In this document: positions 1 through 11,300 of the stretch, piece after piece | Layout: each line of letters begins with the position of its first letter | Numbering within the stretch: position 1 is the stretch's first letter | IMG/VR virus record: IMGVR_UViG_3300034418_005508 | Coordinates: 1 to 64,000 of that record | Length of the DNA stretch: 64,000 nucleotides | Source: a virus | Direction: 5' to 3' (one strand) | Made by a program: the position numbers and the translations under genes | Notes under the pieces: model-generated | Seen by the model: the letters and a program-made list of their open reading frames with translations, nothing else | Told to the model about the DNA's origin: nothing | The model's database searches: none

Positions 1-2
1 GG

Positions 3-320
3 TATGACCCAAACCCATACCATGTGATGTTTGTATTTGACGTGCCCAAGAGCTGTCAAGCATCGTTTGAACACTATGTCAACGGCAGATACTCTGAGAT
101 AGATGACTTGTGGAAGCTCAAGATACTTGAGTTCCATGGGTTTGATATCGATGGGCATACAGGCAAGATTCTCTTTCAGTCGGATAGCTTGCGCTACGAG
201 CTTGAGGATAAGCTCGACGTAACCCTCCCACCAGATAGTGAACTGTATGATAAACCTAATCCAGAGAAAGAGATATTTAATCCTGAATACTACGATATAG
301 AATTAAGTGTACTAAAATGA
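3..320 (+). CDS. Hypothetical phage protein, 5' end outside window
   Basis: The reading frame is open from base 3 to a TGA at 318-320 and its protein-like character continues upstream of the first possible starts (GTG at 24, ATG at 27): residues reading YDPNPYHV precede MFVFDVPKSC. I therefore treat it as the C-terminal ~105 residues of a gene that begins before the window. The visible part is acidic and aromatic-rich, with alternating beta and helix character and no catalytic motif I can name. It overlaps the uracil-DNA glycosylase gene by 4 bases (ATGA), so the two are probably translated together. A start at ATG 27, coupled to a TGA at 25-27 in another frame, remains possible. Function unknown. 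Confidence 0.6.
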   Translation, partial: YDPNPYHVMFVFDVPKSCQASFEHYVNGRYSEIDDLWKLKILEFHGFDIDGHTGKILFQSDSLRYELEDKLDVTLPPDSELYDKPNPEKEIFNPEYYDIELSVLK

Positions 321-1051
321 ATGATAAGTTGAAGAACAAGCTTGGGGACTGGTGGCCGGTCCTCAAGCCCATCTTTGACTCACAGAAGTTTATGGCTCTG
401 CGTGACGCTCTTAAGCAGGAATACAGTTCAGGTCAAGTTTACCCCTCTCCGGGTAACGTATTCCGTGCTTTTGAGCTCACGCAGTTTCATGACTTGCGTG
501 TAGTCATACTAGGTCAGGACCCATATCACAATGGGATCGCCACTGGTCTAGCGTTTGCAACTAACAATGGGAAGATGTCTCCCAGTCTAAGGAATATTGT
601 CAGGGAATTGCATGACAGCTACTATGTAGATGTCAAGGATGACTTTGACACAAGCCTCGAGCACTGGGCGAAGCAGGGTGTGCTCCTCATCAATACGTCA
701 CTGACTGTGCGTAAGGGGCAGCCTAATTCTCACAAGAAGATATGGGATGGGTTTACTCTTCAGGTAATCAAACGCATCATTGCCAACCACAAGAACGTTG
801 TGTTCGTAGCGTGGGGTAAGGATGCTGCTGACCTGATGACCAAAGCCTATGTCAAACACGAAGAGCCTATCATGTCCCTCTTCCCTGAGGAATGTGAGAC
901 GTCACACTATCTGTTGACTGCACCGCATCCTGCGGCTGAAGCATACTCAGGTGGTAAGGCAGGGTTCTTTGGGTGCGACCACTTTGTCAAGATCAATAAA
1001 CATCTTGAGAAGTCCATAGATTTCTTTAACGCTATACCAGAACAAGTTTAA
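317..1051 (+). CDS. ung: Uracil-DNA glycosylase, family 1
   Basis: The enzyme removes uracil from DNA by cleaving the N-glycosidic bond, protecting phage DNA from deaminated cytosine or misincorporated dUTP. The 244-aa length is usual for family 1. Visible motifs are the water-activating loop GQDPYH (residues 66-71, catalytic Asp68), LLINTSLTVRKGQPNSH (123-139), VAWGKDAADL (about 164-173) and the leucine-loop region starting HPAAEAYSGG (His204), followed by FFGCDHF. The last motif departs from the cellular HPSPLS form but keeps the catalytic His. It is the final gene of the plus-strand block, overlaps the upstream gene by 4 bases and is followed at once by a strong hairpin. UDG genes are common in the replication blocks of crAss-like phages. 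Confidence 0.95.
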   Translation: MNDKLKNKLGDWWPVLKPIFDSQKFMALRDALKQEYSSGQVYPSPGNVFRAFELTQFHDLRVVILGQDPYHNGIATGLAFATNNGKMSPSLRNIVRELHDSYYVDVKDDFDTSLEHWAKQGVLLINTSLTVRKGQPNSHKKIWDGFTLQVIKRIIANHKNVVFVAWGKDAADLMTKAYVKHEEPIMSLFPEECETSHYLLTAPHPAAEAYSGGKAGFFGCDHFVKINKHLEKSIDFFNAIPEQV

Positions 1052-1078
1052 AAAAGGGGGCCTTACGGTCCCCCTTTT
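1051..1078. terminator. Bidirectional terminator between convergent blocks
   Basis: A run of A and G5 (AAAAAGGGGGCC) is followed by loop TTAC and then GGTCCCCCTTTT. The arms pair almost perfectly with one bulged T, leaving a T run after the stem on both strands. It lies between the ung stop and the stop of the last minus-strand gene at 1088, so it can end transcription arriving from both sides. Confidence 0.9.
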
Positions 1079-1087
1079 ACTGGCCCT

Positions 1088-1306
1088 TCAGACGAAGGTG
1101 AACTCAATTGTGATCGCTGCCCTCCTGAGGTCTGGGAACAATGTCCTGATTTCCTCATCTATTGCAGGCTGCAAGAAGTGGTGTATGACCGCTTCTTCGC
1201 TGGTCTCTGTAGAAGTGCGCTGCTTACCCGCGTCATCCATACCAGCATCGATATGCAGAAATCTCAGATCCTTAGAACATACTACTTTAACGACTTGCTT
1301 TTTCAT
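1088..1306 (-). CDS. Small hypothetical protein, last gene of late block
   Basis: A 72-aa protein with no recognised domain. It has a basic start (MKKQVVKVVC), a charged middle and a C-terminal strand-like segment (AAITIEFTFV). Its ATG lies inside the end of the preceding gene (20-base overlap), consistent with translational coupling, and its stop is 10 bases from the terminator that closes the block. No Cys cluster, signal peptide or membrane segment is visible. It is called a gene because the frame is open, the overlap arrangement matches its neighbours, and the space would otherwise be empty. Function unknown. Confidence 0.55.
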   Translation of the reverse strand: MKKQVVKVVCSKDLRFLHIDAGMDDAGKQRTSTETSEEAVIHHFLQPAIDEEIRTLFPDLRRAAITIEFTFV

Positions 1307-1505
1307 GACTTGTACAATATATGGTGGTATCCTCAGTGATAGGGGGCTGAAGGGATAACATGTGGAGAAAATCCTGCATGTCTATTTCACCATTATTGTT
1401 AAAGTCAAACTGCGCCATGTCTGATCCGGGTGTGATAGGATTACCAAACCCCACCAGCAGCAGCAGAAAGTTCATGATGTAGTTGCTCCAGTTCATACTC
1501 TGCAT
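1287..1505 (-). CDS. Small protein with EF-hand/dockerin-like loop
   Basis: The frame is open further upstream, but that part overlaps the 1275-aa gene antisensibly to normal spacing, so I chose the ATG at 1505, 20 bases after that gene's stop (72 aa); ATG 1496 is an alternative. The N-terminus has a short hydrophobic stretch (MNFLLLLVGFG, about residues 11-21) that could be a signal or membrane segment. Residues about 33-44 read DFNNNGEIDMQD, a good match to the calcium-binding loop of EF-hands and dockerin repeats (D-x-N-x-N-G-x-I-D-x-x-D). There is only one such loop. A role as an envelope-facing or particle-associated calcium-binding peptide is inference. Confidence 0.5.
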   Translation of the reverse strand: MQSMNWSNYIMNFLLLLVGFGNPITPGSDMAQFDFNNNGEIDMQDFLHMLSLQPPITEDTTIYCTSHEKASR

Positions 1506-1525
1506 ACGAGCACGAACCGATAAGG

Positions 1526-4500
1526 TTACTCTAACTGGTAGAATTTTGCAGCCTCTGCTGGATCGAGTGACTTGAATGTACCAGCCGCACCTGGGAATAT
1601 ATCCAGGAACTCTTTCACCCACTTCTTGTCACCCTTCTGGAATCTACCTGACCTACGCTGGTAGAACACATCTGCTTCGTTGTCTGCACCCAGGTAGTAC
1701 AATCCTAAGTTCTTTGTTGCCCCGAACAACTGCCACCAGTTCTTGATCGGTGTAGAGACAGCTGAGGGTGAGCTCAGTATTCTAGCAAATTCAATTGGGT
1801 TAGTGTACGCTCTCATCTCTGAGTGCAGGCGGAGTCCTTGGTATGCCAGGAAGTCTGCTACGTACGAATCCATATCGTCATCGTCAAGCATGCTACCCAT
1901 CAGTGTACCCAACAAACCCAGCATCCACACAAAGCCTTGCTCGTGCATGAACCTCGCCATGTTCTGTTTCTCTGTCTGAGTCATGCCGGCATACACGCTA
2001 CGGAGATCGGACTTGTTGTGCCAAGCGTTGGACATGACGTTGAAGAACGTTTGGTAGTAACCTTCTATGACCTGCCCACTCTCTATGTCTGTGTGTATAC
2101 CACCACTACCAAAACCAAATCTCTTACGGTACCCAGGTACAAAGTAGTTGCGGAAGAACATCAGCATCCTACCCATGGCATGTCTGTTGACCAGTGGCTT
2201 GTCCACGTTACCCTTGAGCTGGTTGGTCTTCTTGTTCAGACCATGCAGCCTACCAATGAACTCTGACTTGCTCCACTTCCTCCCATTCAGTTTAGCAACA
2301 CGCTTGTCCAAGTTGTACTGGCCGTTCTCTCCCTTTACAAACAAGTCCCACATGTCAGCAGGCTTACCATTTTTGTTGAGTATAACGTTACCGTTCTTGT
2401 CTTGGAACTTACCCTTATAGGATCTACCCAAAGCCAAGAGTCTCTCGGCTGTAGTCTGGAACTCTGCTGCGTGCTGCAAGACAAATGCACTATCCAAGTT
2501 CATCTTCTTCTTGAGTGCTGACCCTGCCTCTGTACCAAACTGACCACCAAACTCCTGCAGAGCATCTGCCCACTCCATGAGTGCCACCAGTTTGTTGTCT
2601 GTAGCAAATGGTCTAGTAACTCCTTCAGCTAATGCACCCAGCCCATTCCCGGAACGATAGGTCTTACCCCTAGCCCAGAGCAAGTCCTGCCTGCTGTAGT
2701 ATTGTCCAGCCCATGCCTCTGATGCATTCATTGTGCTATCAAGTATGATCTGGTTACCAGCTTGTATCCAGTTACCTGCTAGAGCAGTGACAGCTGTAAC
2801 GGTACCTGCAAACTGGGACAGCTTGTTACTGTCCAACTTACCTGTAATGGTAGCTATCACATCGTCCTTACGTATCATGGACTGCCCGTAGAATACGTTG
2901 TCCACGAACGACTCGAACTGCTTGAATGCATTGCTGTTCCGAGCACCCTGCCTGTCAACCATATCTATCCCAGCCTTCTTAGCTACAGCATCCTTCAGGT
3001 AATCACCTGTAGTGGCCATCTCCAATTGAGACCTGCTGATCATGGCAGCACGAGTCAAGTTCACCACACCAGTCAGCTCAGACTTTGCTTTGTATCTGTG
3101 AGCCATGTCTGCAAACTTGATGATGCTGTTAGTGATGTCCTTGGACACCAATGCTGCAGGTATGTAGTTCACATAGTACTGAGGTATCATCTTCAACGGC
3201 TCACCGTTGGCTCTTCTCAGTTCACCAAACTCTGTGTCTGTCTCCTGTGCTGTGAAGGTATCACCCAACATGTTCTTTGCAGAGTCCTTGAATCCTTTCT
3301 CTCTGTACGAGTCGTAGCTTGACTTACGTACACTTGGGAATACGAATGACACATCACTGAACTGATCTTTGAGCAGAGGGTTTCTACCGATCATTCTCTG
3401 AGTATCGTGGTACACCTCCAGCAACAACTCCATGTATTGCTTAGCCTCGATTGGCATGTTGGTGTACTTTTTGTTTTCGTACTCACTCATCTTGGGTCTA
3501 GCAAGATTACCGATGTAGACTTTCTTGCCTTGATATCTCCTGACGCTGTTACGCAGTGTGCTGGTTATATCGTTGATCTCTATGCTGAGTGCCTGCCTCT
3601 CAACTGGACTGGTGTTGGGGTCATTGATCTGCTGGAAGAGAGCAACTCTTCTACGTACAAGATCTGCCTCCACCAGTTCTGCACCGTCTATCTTCTCTGT
3701 GTTTTCGTAGTACCACTGGGCTGTAGCTTCTAGATATGCTCTCCCTTCAGCACCCTCGAAGTATTCGTCGAGGAGTGTGGGGTCTGTTGGGTAGTTGTAC
3801 TTTTCTCTGAAAGACTCGTAAGCTCTACTCCTGTTCTTGTAGAACTTGTTCATGTCCTCTTGCTGTACAAACTGTACGACTTCTTTCAACTCAGATGTCT
3901 TTGTCTCTGGGTTGTAGATAGGACGCATCACTGTCTCGTATATGTCCTCGTACAACTTGTCGGGTCTGTCTTGTCCTACCCCTTTCCAGTTAACGAAGTT
4001 CTTGAATGCATCACGCAGCTTGTACTTGACTGCTATGGTATCGTCATTAGATTGAACCAGCTTATCTCTGACTGCTGCAGCCACCAACTTGGTGATGGTG
4101 TCACTGCTGTATACTGCAGGGTCTGTCCACAGAGAGAACCAGCTGACCTTGTTATGTGTTTCACGCAACTCGTTCTCAATCTCTTCTACCCCGATTCTCT
4201 TCTCCTCCAACTGCTTGATATTCAGCTCAGTAACTGCTCTTCTGCCTTTGGTTCTAGCCTTGAGGAATCTCTTGTCGAGTCTGCTCAAACCTGAAGTGAG
4301 GAAGATGCCCTTTTCCATGTTGTCCTTCAGGTTCTTGATCTGAGAGTTCAACTGTTCGTTTATCTCGATGGGGGCAAATGAATGCAGTGTTCTCGCCAAC
4401 ACTGGGATGGCTGTGTCCAAGTACTCGTTGTTCACAGCACGCATGCTGCTCACTGCTTCCTGCAGTTTAGCCAACAGGAATGTTCTCTCAGCTTCGGTAC

Positions 4501-5353
4501 CTACTACTCCCTCCCTCAGCAACTTTGTTTCAAGCAATGCAAGCACAGACTTCTTGTCGTCCTGGTTGTAGAATGCATCGATCGACTCCTTGAGCTCAGA
4601 GATATCTCTAAGTGTCTGCATCTTCTCTTTGTCAGACATCTGATCCACCCTGTCAACATCCTTCTCGATGCGTGCTATCAATGAGTTACCTGCCTTGGCT
4701 ACGGTAGCTACATAGTCTACAAAGTCAAAGTAGTCACTTACCTTCTGGTGCTTATCTCTTACCTTTCTGAGGTTACGTTGCAACACCTTCAAGTCAGCTA
4801 TCTGCTTTCTAGTTCTGTCGCTCTCTGGTATTCTACTTATCCTCCCAATCTCATACTCCAAGTTGGTGATGATACGGTCTGTGAGTATGTCAGCATTTTC
4901 TCTGACGTCCCCGTTCTCCTCTTCTAGTTCAGACTGTTCATCTCCCTGCTCGTTATCCTTATTCGGATTGTTGAGAGCATTGCTGTTAGCATCATTTGAG
5001 TCTAGCAAGTTGAAGTCCCCGGGCAGTATGGTCATGCGTGTAAGCACGCTGTTGTCCACCCTGACTCTGTTCAGCTTCCCCAAGCTGTCTGTCAAGAAGA
5101 GTGGTTTGCCTCCTCGAAACACATCAACCGTCATTCTGTTGATGGCATTGATAACTTTCATTGAGTCCTCTGCAGCATCTGATAGTGTAACATAGCTACC
5201 TATGCCTTCATCGAACTCTACCATCCCAGACTCAGCGAACTTCTCCATTAACTGAAGAGGGGTTCTCGATCCAGGATCTGTCTCCTCAATGTAGTTGAGC
5301 ATACTGTCCAGCTCGGGAGCACTTACCCCATTGAAATCATACTTACACGCCAT
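1526..5353 (-). CDS. Giant internal virion (ejection) protein, 1275 aa
   Basis: I recognise no enzymatic motif in this 1275-aa protein. It follows the virion RNA polymerase with a one-base TAATG overlap, the position where crAss-like phages keep large cargo proteins ejected with the polymerase. Residues about 125-155 are a low-complexity Asn/Glu-rich linker; long charged helical regions follow. The C-terminal third has small-residue and hydrophobic stretches of the membrane-active type: the segment around FAGTVTAVTALAGNWIQAGN, and FVWMLGLLGTLMGSMLDDDD near the end. The design parallels internal virion proteins of podoviruses that form a trans-envelope conduit. Assignment as an ejection protein is by position and composition, not by motif. 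Confidence 0.75.
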   Translation of the reverse strand: MACKYDFNGVSAPELDSMLNYIEETDPGSRTPLQLMEKFAESGMVEFDEGIGSYVTLSDAAEDSMKVINAINRMTVDVFRGGKPLFLTDSLGKLNRVRVDNSVLTRMTILPGDFNLLDSNDANSNALNNPNKDNEQGDEQSELEEENGDVRENADILTDRIITNLEYEIGRISRIPESDRTRKQIADLKVLQRNLRKVRDKHQKVSDYFDFVDYVATVAKAGNSLIARIEKDVDRVDQMSDKEKMQTLRDISELKESIDAFYNQDDKKSVLALLETKLLREGVVGTEAERTFLLAKLQEAVSSMRAVNNEYLDTAIPVLARTLHSFAPIEINEQLNSQIKNLKDNMEKGIFLTSGLSRLDKRFLKARTKGRRAVTELNIKQLEEKRIGVEEIENELRETHNKVSWFSLWTDPAVYSSDTITKLVAAAVRDKLVQSNDDTIAVKYKLRDAFKNFVNWKGVGQDRPDKLYEDIYETVMRPIYNPETKTSELKEVVQFVQQEDMNKFYKNRSRAYESFREKYNYPTDPTLLDEYFEGAEGRAYLEATAQWYYENTEKIDGAELVEADLVRRRVALFQQINDPNTSPVERQALSIEINDITSTLRNSVRRYQGKKVYIGNLARPKMSEYENKKYTNMPIEAKQYMELLLEVYHDTQRMIGRNPLLKDQFSDVSFVFPSVRKSSYDSYREKGFKDSAKNMLGDTFTAQETDTEFGELRRANGEPLKMIPQYYVNYIPAALVSKDITNSIIKFADMAHRYKAKSELTGVVNLTRAAMISRSQLEMATTGDYLKDAVAKKAGIDMVDRQGARNSNAFKQFESFVDNVFYGQSMIRKDDVIATITGKLDSNKLSQFAGTVTAVTALAGNWIQAGNQIILDSTMNASEAWAGQYYSRQDLLWARGKTYRSGNGLGALAEGVTRPFATDNKLVALMEWADALQEFGGQFGTEAGSALKKKMNLDSAFVLQHAAEFQTTAERLLALGRSYKGKFQDKNGNVILNKNGKPADMWDLFVKGENGQYNLDKRVAKLNGRKWSKSEFIGRLHGLNKKTNQLKGNVDKPLVNRHAMGRMLMFFRNYFVPGYRKRFGFGSGGIHTDIESGQVIEGYYQTFFNVMSNAWHNKSDLRSVYAGMTQTEKQNMARFMHEQGFVWMLGLLGTLMGSMLDDDDMDSYVADFLAYQGLRLHSEMRAYTNPIEFARILSSPSAVSTPIKNWWQLFGATKNLGLYYLGADNEADVFYQRRSGRFQKGDKKWVKEFLDIFPGAAGTFKSLDPAEAAKFYQLE

Positions 5354-8300
5354 TATTCACACTTTTTTTGTATGGACATTACCTGCTTCATTTCCTCGAA
5401 GTCATCTATCGCTTTCTCTGTCTGTGCATTCAACATCTCTACAGCATAACCTGCCATAGATTTTGCACCGGTTCTGGTAACGTCCTTGTTTGCTTGTGCA
5501 GTTATGATACTGCTGGTTCCTGAGGTTGTCCCACTCTCATCACGCAAGTTAACCTCAAACAACTTACCATTGATACTCTTCTGTTGTACAGGCTCCCAGG
5601 TGTACTTGCTCTTTCTCTGCAGCAGGGTATACCTGTCAGTTTTCTTTGACCCTATGTTGCGCACCTTGATGAACACTGGGTATGCATCTGGGTTTTTCTT
5701 TGCACTGAACGTACCGTCAGCGTTCTTCTTGAACATACCCTTGAGCTTCTTGGTGTCGTACCCAACAGTCTGAACCAAGTCTCTACCATCAACTGTGGAG
5801 AGTCCGTAGGTTCTCATGTACTCGAACAAGAATGGGTCGAAGTACTGTGGGTTGTTCTGAGCTCTGCTCATCTGACGTCTGACGAACTCTGCAGCTGTAG
5901 GGAACAGCGGTGTACCGTTCTGATCCTTGAGCTCAGAGCGTCTCTTTGTCATGAAGTACTCTACAGGTATGCTGTCGAAGTACGAACCGAACGTAGGAGA
6001 TGCACCAGTTCTAACCAGTGAGTTCAAGATGAGGTCCTCAGCAAACTCCTTGATGGCTGTCTGCAGCTTTGGGTCAGAGGTATACTTCCTTGGATTCTCC
6101 AAGAGTTCCTGGAAGTCCCTCTTCATCAGGTTACGCATGTCCGTAGACTTGTCGTCTATGTTGTTCATCTCAACACCAAACGTTCTGCTCTTCTTTGTGG
6201 TCTTCACTGACGCTATCCTGGAGATTACGTAGTTGTCTTGCAGTCTAGGTACAGCTCTTCTGAGCCTAGCAGCTTTGGCTGCTATGTTGGTTCTCTTGTC
6301 CAGGAATAGCTCCTTCGCTCTCTCGGTTGTAAGCATATCAGCAAACGGATTGATGTCTGTCTGCTTCCCGTTTATGCTCACAAACTCTGGTCTGGTCATC
6401 ATCCAGTAGAACGCTGCACGGTTGACTGCTCTGTGCTGGGCAGCACTAAAGTCTCTTGTACCTACAGCTTCCATCACCCTCGTCTTGAAGTTGTTCATAG
6501 ACTGGCTGGATGAACCAAAGTAGTTGTTGGAGAGGGACAGTACTTCGGTTATCAAGTTGTAGTACGACTGTGATATACCGAACTGGTTGTCCACCAAGAA
6601 CTGTTGTACGGCACCCATGCTGATGATGGGGCTTGTATTCTTAGAATACTTCTGCAGCTTGCCAAGGTATCCTTGTATCTCCCCTATCTCACCCAACCCA
6701 TCCAGGGTATCAGGTGCAATGATCTCGTAGAACTCTTGCAGTTCTTCACCCCTCATCAGACCGATTGCAAAGTTGTTGAACAGCTTGTTCTCGAGTTCTT
6801 TGGCCTCGCCTTGCAGCCCCTTTTTACCAGCTCGGCGTGCACTCTGCAACACACTGAGTACATCGTCCTTTGTGAAACTCTGTATACGAGTCTTAGCTTT
6901 CATCTGCTTCTGGTCCATGAAGCTGATACCCATCTCCTTCAATGCCATCTTTACACTGAGAGGTCCTGTCTCACTACCGATACCCTTACGCAGTTCCACA
7001 AACTTGAGGACTGATGGTATGTTCATGAGTCCTTCTATTGCTACAAGGTCATCGTTGACTGTTGCATCTGTCATGAAAGAACCGAAGAACACTGTGGCTG
7101 CGTGTGTGAACTTGTTGTCGTTTGTCAAACCAGGGATAGGAGTCTTACCCGCATCGAGGTGTGAAGACAGCTTCTCTTGGAAGTATCCTGCCACAGCTCT
7201 AGATGATCTGATGCCTGTTCTTGACACACCATTGAGTGTGAAGTGAGACCTACCGTTAACAGATGTACCCTGCTTACCGTCTTGTACAACTTCACCCTGG
7301 CTGGCAATTGCATATCCTGCCATGGCTTTTGCATACACACCCACACCTGTTGCAGATGACTTAAACTTCTGCTCCATCTCTATCTCTACGAGTGGGTGCC
7401 AGAATGGGTAGTCTGTTTTAAGCAGGTCTTTCTTCAGTACATCTTTAGTGAACGCCTCAAGTCTGTTTGTGTTCAGAGGCTTGAACGTTTCTACAGTGTG
7501 GTTGGGGGACATAGAGATGGCCTCTATGATATCCAACATGCTGTTACGTATGGCTGACTCAGACTGCATCTCCAATGGGAGCAGTGGGTCTATAGCATCC
7601 TTTGTGAATCCTTCTCTTGCACTACCACTGAACTCAGGGAACATGGTAAACATCTTATCGATGTCAAAGTCAGAACCTGTTTGTTCGGTAATGTTGGCTG
7701 GCACCATCACAGTCTTCTTGTGAGACTTTGGGAGTATACCTGCCACTTTGGCTATCACTGTCGATGACTTACCCTGGTGTGGTATACGGTACATCACCAT
7801 ACGTCTCAACTCCTCAGGTATCTCTGACAAGTTATCTCCAGGCTTGAGACCATACTTCTTGGCTATGTCTGGTGAGATCATAACCTCAGCATGTCTTGTA
7901 AACCCGTTGTCATCCACACTCAGGTATCTCAGCTCTCTCTTCTCGTATTCACCTGTCTCGTAGTTGAACACATTGAACGTACCAGGCGCTGCAACCTGCA
8001 CCATCTCCTTACCCTTCATGAACATCTTGAACACTCTGGTACGGAACATAGAGAAGAACAAGTTCTCGTACTCCTTGAGGTATGTTGGGAAGCCAAGTGG
8101 GAGAGCGAAGTCCACCTCGTTGGTGATCGGGTCAGCTATGATGTTAAGCTGAGCTTCTATGTTCTCATCAAGCTGGTCTCTCTCCATCTTGTTTCTCAGG
8201 AACACGTCCCGCATCTTTTTGAGGGCCTCCACCTTTTTGTCCTCAGGTATCAAACCTGTTCTTGGGTCAACCTCGTCAAGTCCTAGCTCTTCCTTGAGCT

Positions 8301-11300
8301 CTTGCATTGCTCTTCTCTGAAGCTCCTTGAATGAGTTGTGGAATCGCTCCTTAATCTCCAACCCAGATATTGGTTCGGACTGTATGTCTGTACCGTAGTT
8401 GAGCACGTATGTGTCAGTTGGGTTGACAAGCATGAGTGTACTCTTGGTGATCTGCTTGTTCAATCTCACAACGTCAGTACCCTTGTCTGCTATGTTCTGA
8501 GGCATCAGCAATCTCTCACCCTGTTGCTGCACGATGACCTGCTCGTTCTTCATCTCCAAGAACTGCTCGTATGGTACAGCTCTTTCCTTGCTGCCCTTCT
8601 TGCCTGTAACAAAGTTGACCAAATCAATTGGTGCAGTGGGGTCCATCATACGTTCGTACAACCGTCCCAGCACATCACTCTGTGCAGCAATCTCAGGTGT
8701 CAGTACGAAGTATGAGTTCTTGTCTGCTTCGATGGTAAGTGTGTTGCCTCCGTGCAGTTTGAGGTTCTCGTAGTAGAACTTGTAAGGTGCAGTGTATTCT
8801 GCCTTCCACTTACCCATAGCAGCTGCTATGTTAGAACCAGCTTTGTCGAACTCTTTGTACCACTCTTCCTGTTCTGGTGTCCATCTACCATTACCCTGTT
8901 CGATCTTACGAGCGAATGCTGGGGAGATGATACCCTGTGCGTCAGTAGCATTTGCTACCCCAGTCATATATCTCTTGGCCATCCCGTCTGCCTCCTCTTC
9001 CGTAGCTCCGTTTGCCAAAGCGGCTTTCTTTATACCAGCAGCTATCTCGGTATGGACAGGGTCAGATGTAGTGAAGTCCTCTAGGGTTGCTGTGTTGAAG
9101 ATTCTCTTCATACCGTACTCCGGGCTTCTAGAGAAGTCACCCTCCATGTACATGCGGTTACCTGGTGTGTTGATCAGGCCCATACGCTTGAAGTAGTCTA
9201 CTGTATCCTTGAACATCTGAGTTCCACCACGGAATGTCTTAGACATTGAGATGCGATAGATCATATCATCTGCCACAAACTGTCTGATGGCAGAGTCAAG
9301 TCCTCCCTCGTTCTTGATGCCAGCAGAGTCAAAGCTGTGCTCGAATTTCTGTGTGCCTTCTATCTGACGTATGATACCGTAATCCTTGAGCTTCTGCCTG
9401 ACCTCACTGACTGCCTTGTTGAAGTTGTTGTCATGGAACTCTTCTGCGAGACCTATCACTTCGTTGACGGTGTCTCTGTACATGTCCCCTTCGTCCTGCT
9501 CTTTGAATGCTTTGTGCAATCTCTTAGCCAACGTTTCAAGCTTGCTGCCTTTCTTCACTCTACCAAGCAGGTAAGTATCACGGAATGTGGTATCCTGCTT
9601 TCCATACTTGTTGTGGTACCCAGGTATTAGCTCACCCCCATTCTTTATGGTCTCAAGTGCTGCACCAATACCAAGCAGGTCTTGCACCATGATGTTACGG
9701 ATGTAAGTCTTGACATCTGAGTTGGTGATACCATACTCAGTAGCAGCACCAGCCTTGGTGAGCTTAGGCAGACCCTTGATAAGTGTAAGCCTGTTACGAG
9801 TCTCCTGTGTAGATACTGCTATTGTGCTCTCTGTAGGGTTGTTGCTGTTCAGGTATGCATCTATGCGGAGTATGAGAGAGTCACGTTCAAACAAAGTCTT
9901 GTACGTAGTCTTACCTACCTCGTCTGATGTGTTCTTCACCACGTCAAACTCACCAAACATCGGGGTGAACTTGCTCTTCTTCATCAGCAGGAAGAACGGG
10001 TCTTGGAACTCTGCTCTACCATACACACTGAACCTCGGGTCTTTCTCCATCAGCTTGTGCAGTGAAGTAGCATCCCCGTTCGTTACCTGTGACATCAAGT
10101 AGTTGAAGTGTGTTGGGAGGTTGTATGCGTAACGCATCTTACCATCACCACCCACAAAGCCCATGGCCTCCATAGCTTCTATACGAGGAGCTATTTCTTT
10201 GGCCAAGTACTGTATGCCTGTATAGATTCTCTTACCTCTTGGTGTTCTTGCAGTGAACATGTCACGTACATTTTCAGAGGGGGAGATCTTACCTATGTCG
10301 TTACCTATCTGACGTGTGTCGAATGCACTACCGATCAGTTGGTTGATGAATATCTTCTGAGCAAACTGCTTCAAGACATCGATCTCATCCAGCTGCCCCT
10401 GACGTACGAGGTTCATCTCGTCTGTCTTGGCAGAGATGTATGTCTTAAGTATCTGTCTGGACAGCTCTCTTGAGTCAGTTGTTCTCAGACCCAAGTCGAA
10501 CAGCATGTCAGACATAGCCTCCACTCTGTCAGCCAAAGGTCTTGATGGGTCTTGGTATATCTGTCGGCTCTCTTCTATACGCTTAGCTCTTTCCTCTGCG
10601 TCCTTAACAGTAAGCTTACCGTTCTCATCTTCGACATAGAAAGCGTCTGGGTTCTCAATACCAAGGGTCTCACGGTTTGTTCTCCACCGCTCCAGCATCG
10701 TTCTGTCCTGAGACATTCTATCTGAGTCGTAGCTGAAGACTCTCTTCTTGTCATCAGAGAAGTCACGCTCGAACACCATGTGAGTTGTGTAGTCAAGTCT
10801 AAACAGGTTAGTGATCAGAGCATGCTCATGTGCTTGTATAGATGGGGAGTCCAAGTAGTCTACCAGTGGTCTCAACTCTGGGTTGAAACTCTGAGCCTTA
10901 CGGAGAGCATCCATGATGTTGTCTGTGCTCTGCTGGTTCTTAGCTGCAGAAACTGCTTTACGGACAATGGTATCCATGTTAGCGTAAGTGACAACCCCAA
11001 GTCTGTTGGGTGCTGCTGACTTGATCTTAGAGATTGCAATGCGAGCCATGCGAGACATGCGTGCATCGTCAAGTGGTGACATCTCGAACTGACCCTTGTC
11101 GTATATCTTGTCGAAGTGCTGTTGCTGCTCTTCTGACATTGTCTCGTACTCAGCTACTGTATCGATCAGCTTAACGTCATACCCTTTCTGCTGCAGTGAC
11201 TCAAGCATGATGCTTCTCCACCCAGTAGTCAACGGGTTCTCGAACTGATCGTTTGTGCTTTGATCATTCCAGTTCATGTACACATCCTGATACATGAACG

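Noticed and set aside
3026-4684. Several plus-strand open frames of 67-144 codons opposite the 1275-aa gene
   Set aside because: They are antisense shadows of a continuous gene, have Cys/Leu/Val-rich unlike-protein composition, and lack neighbours on that strand.
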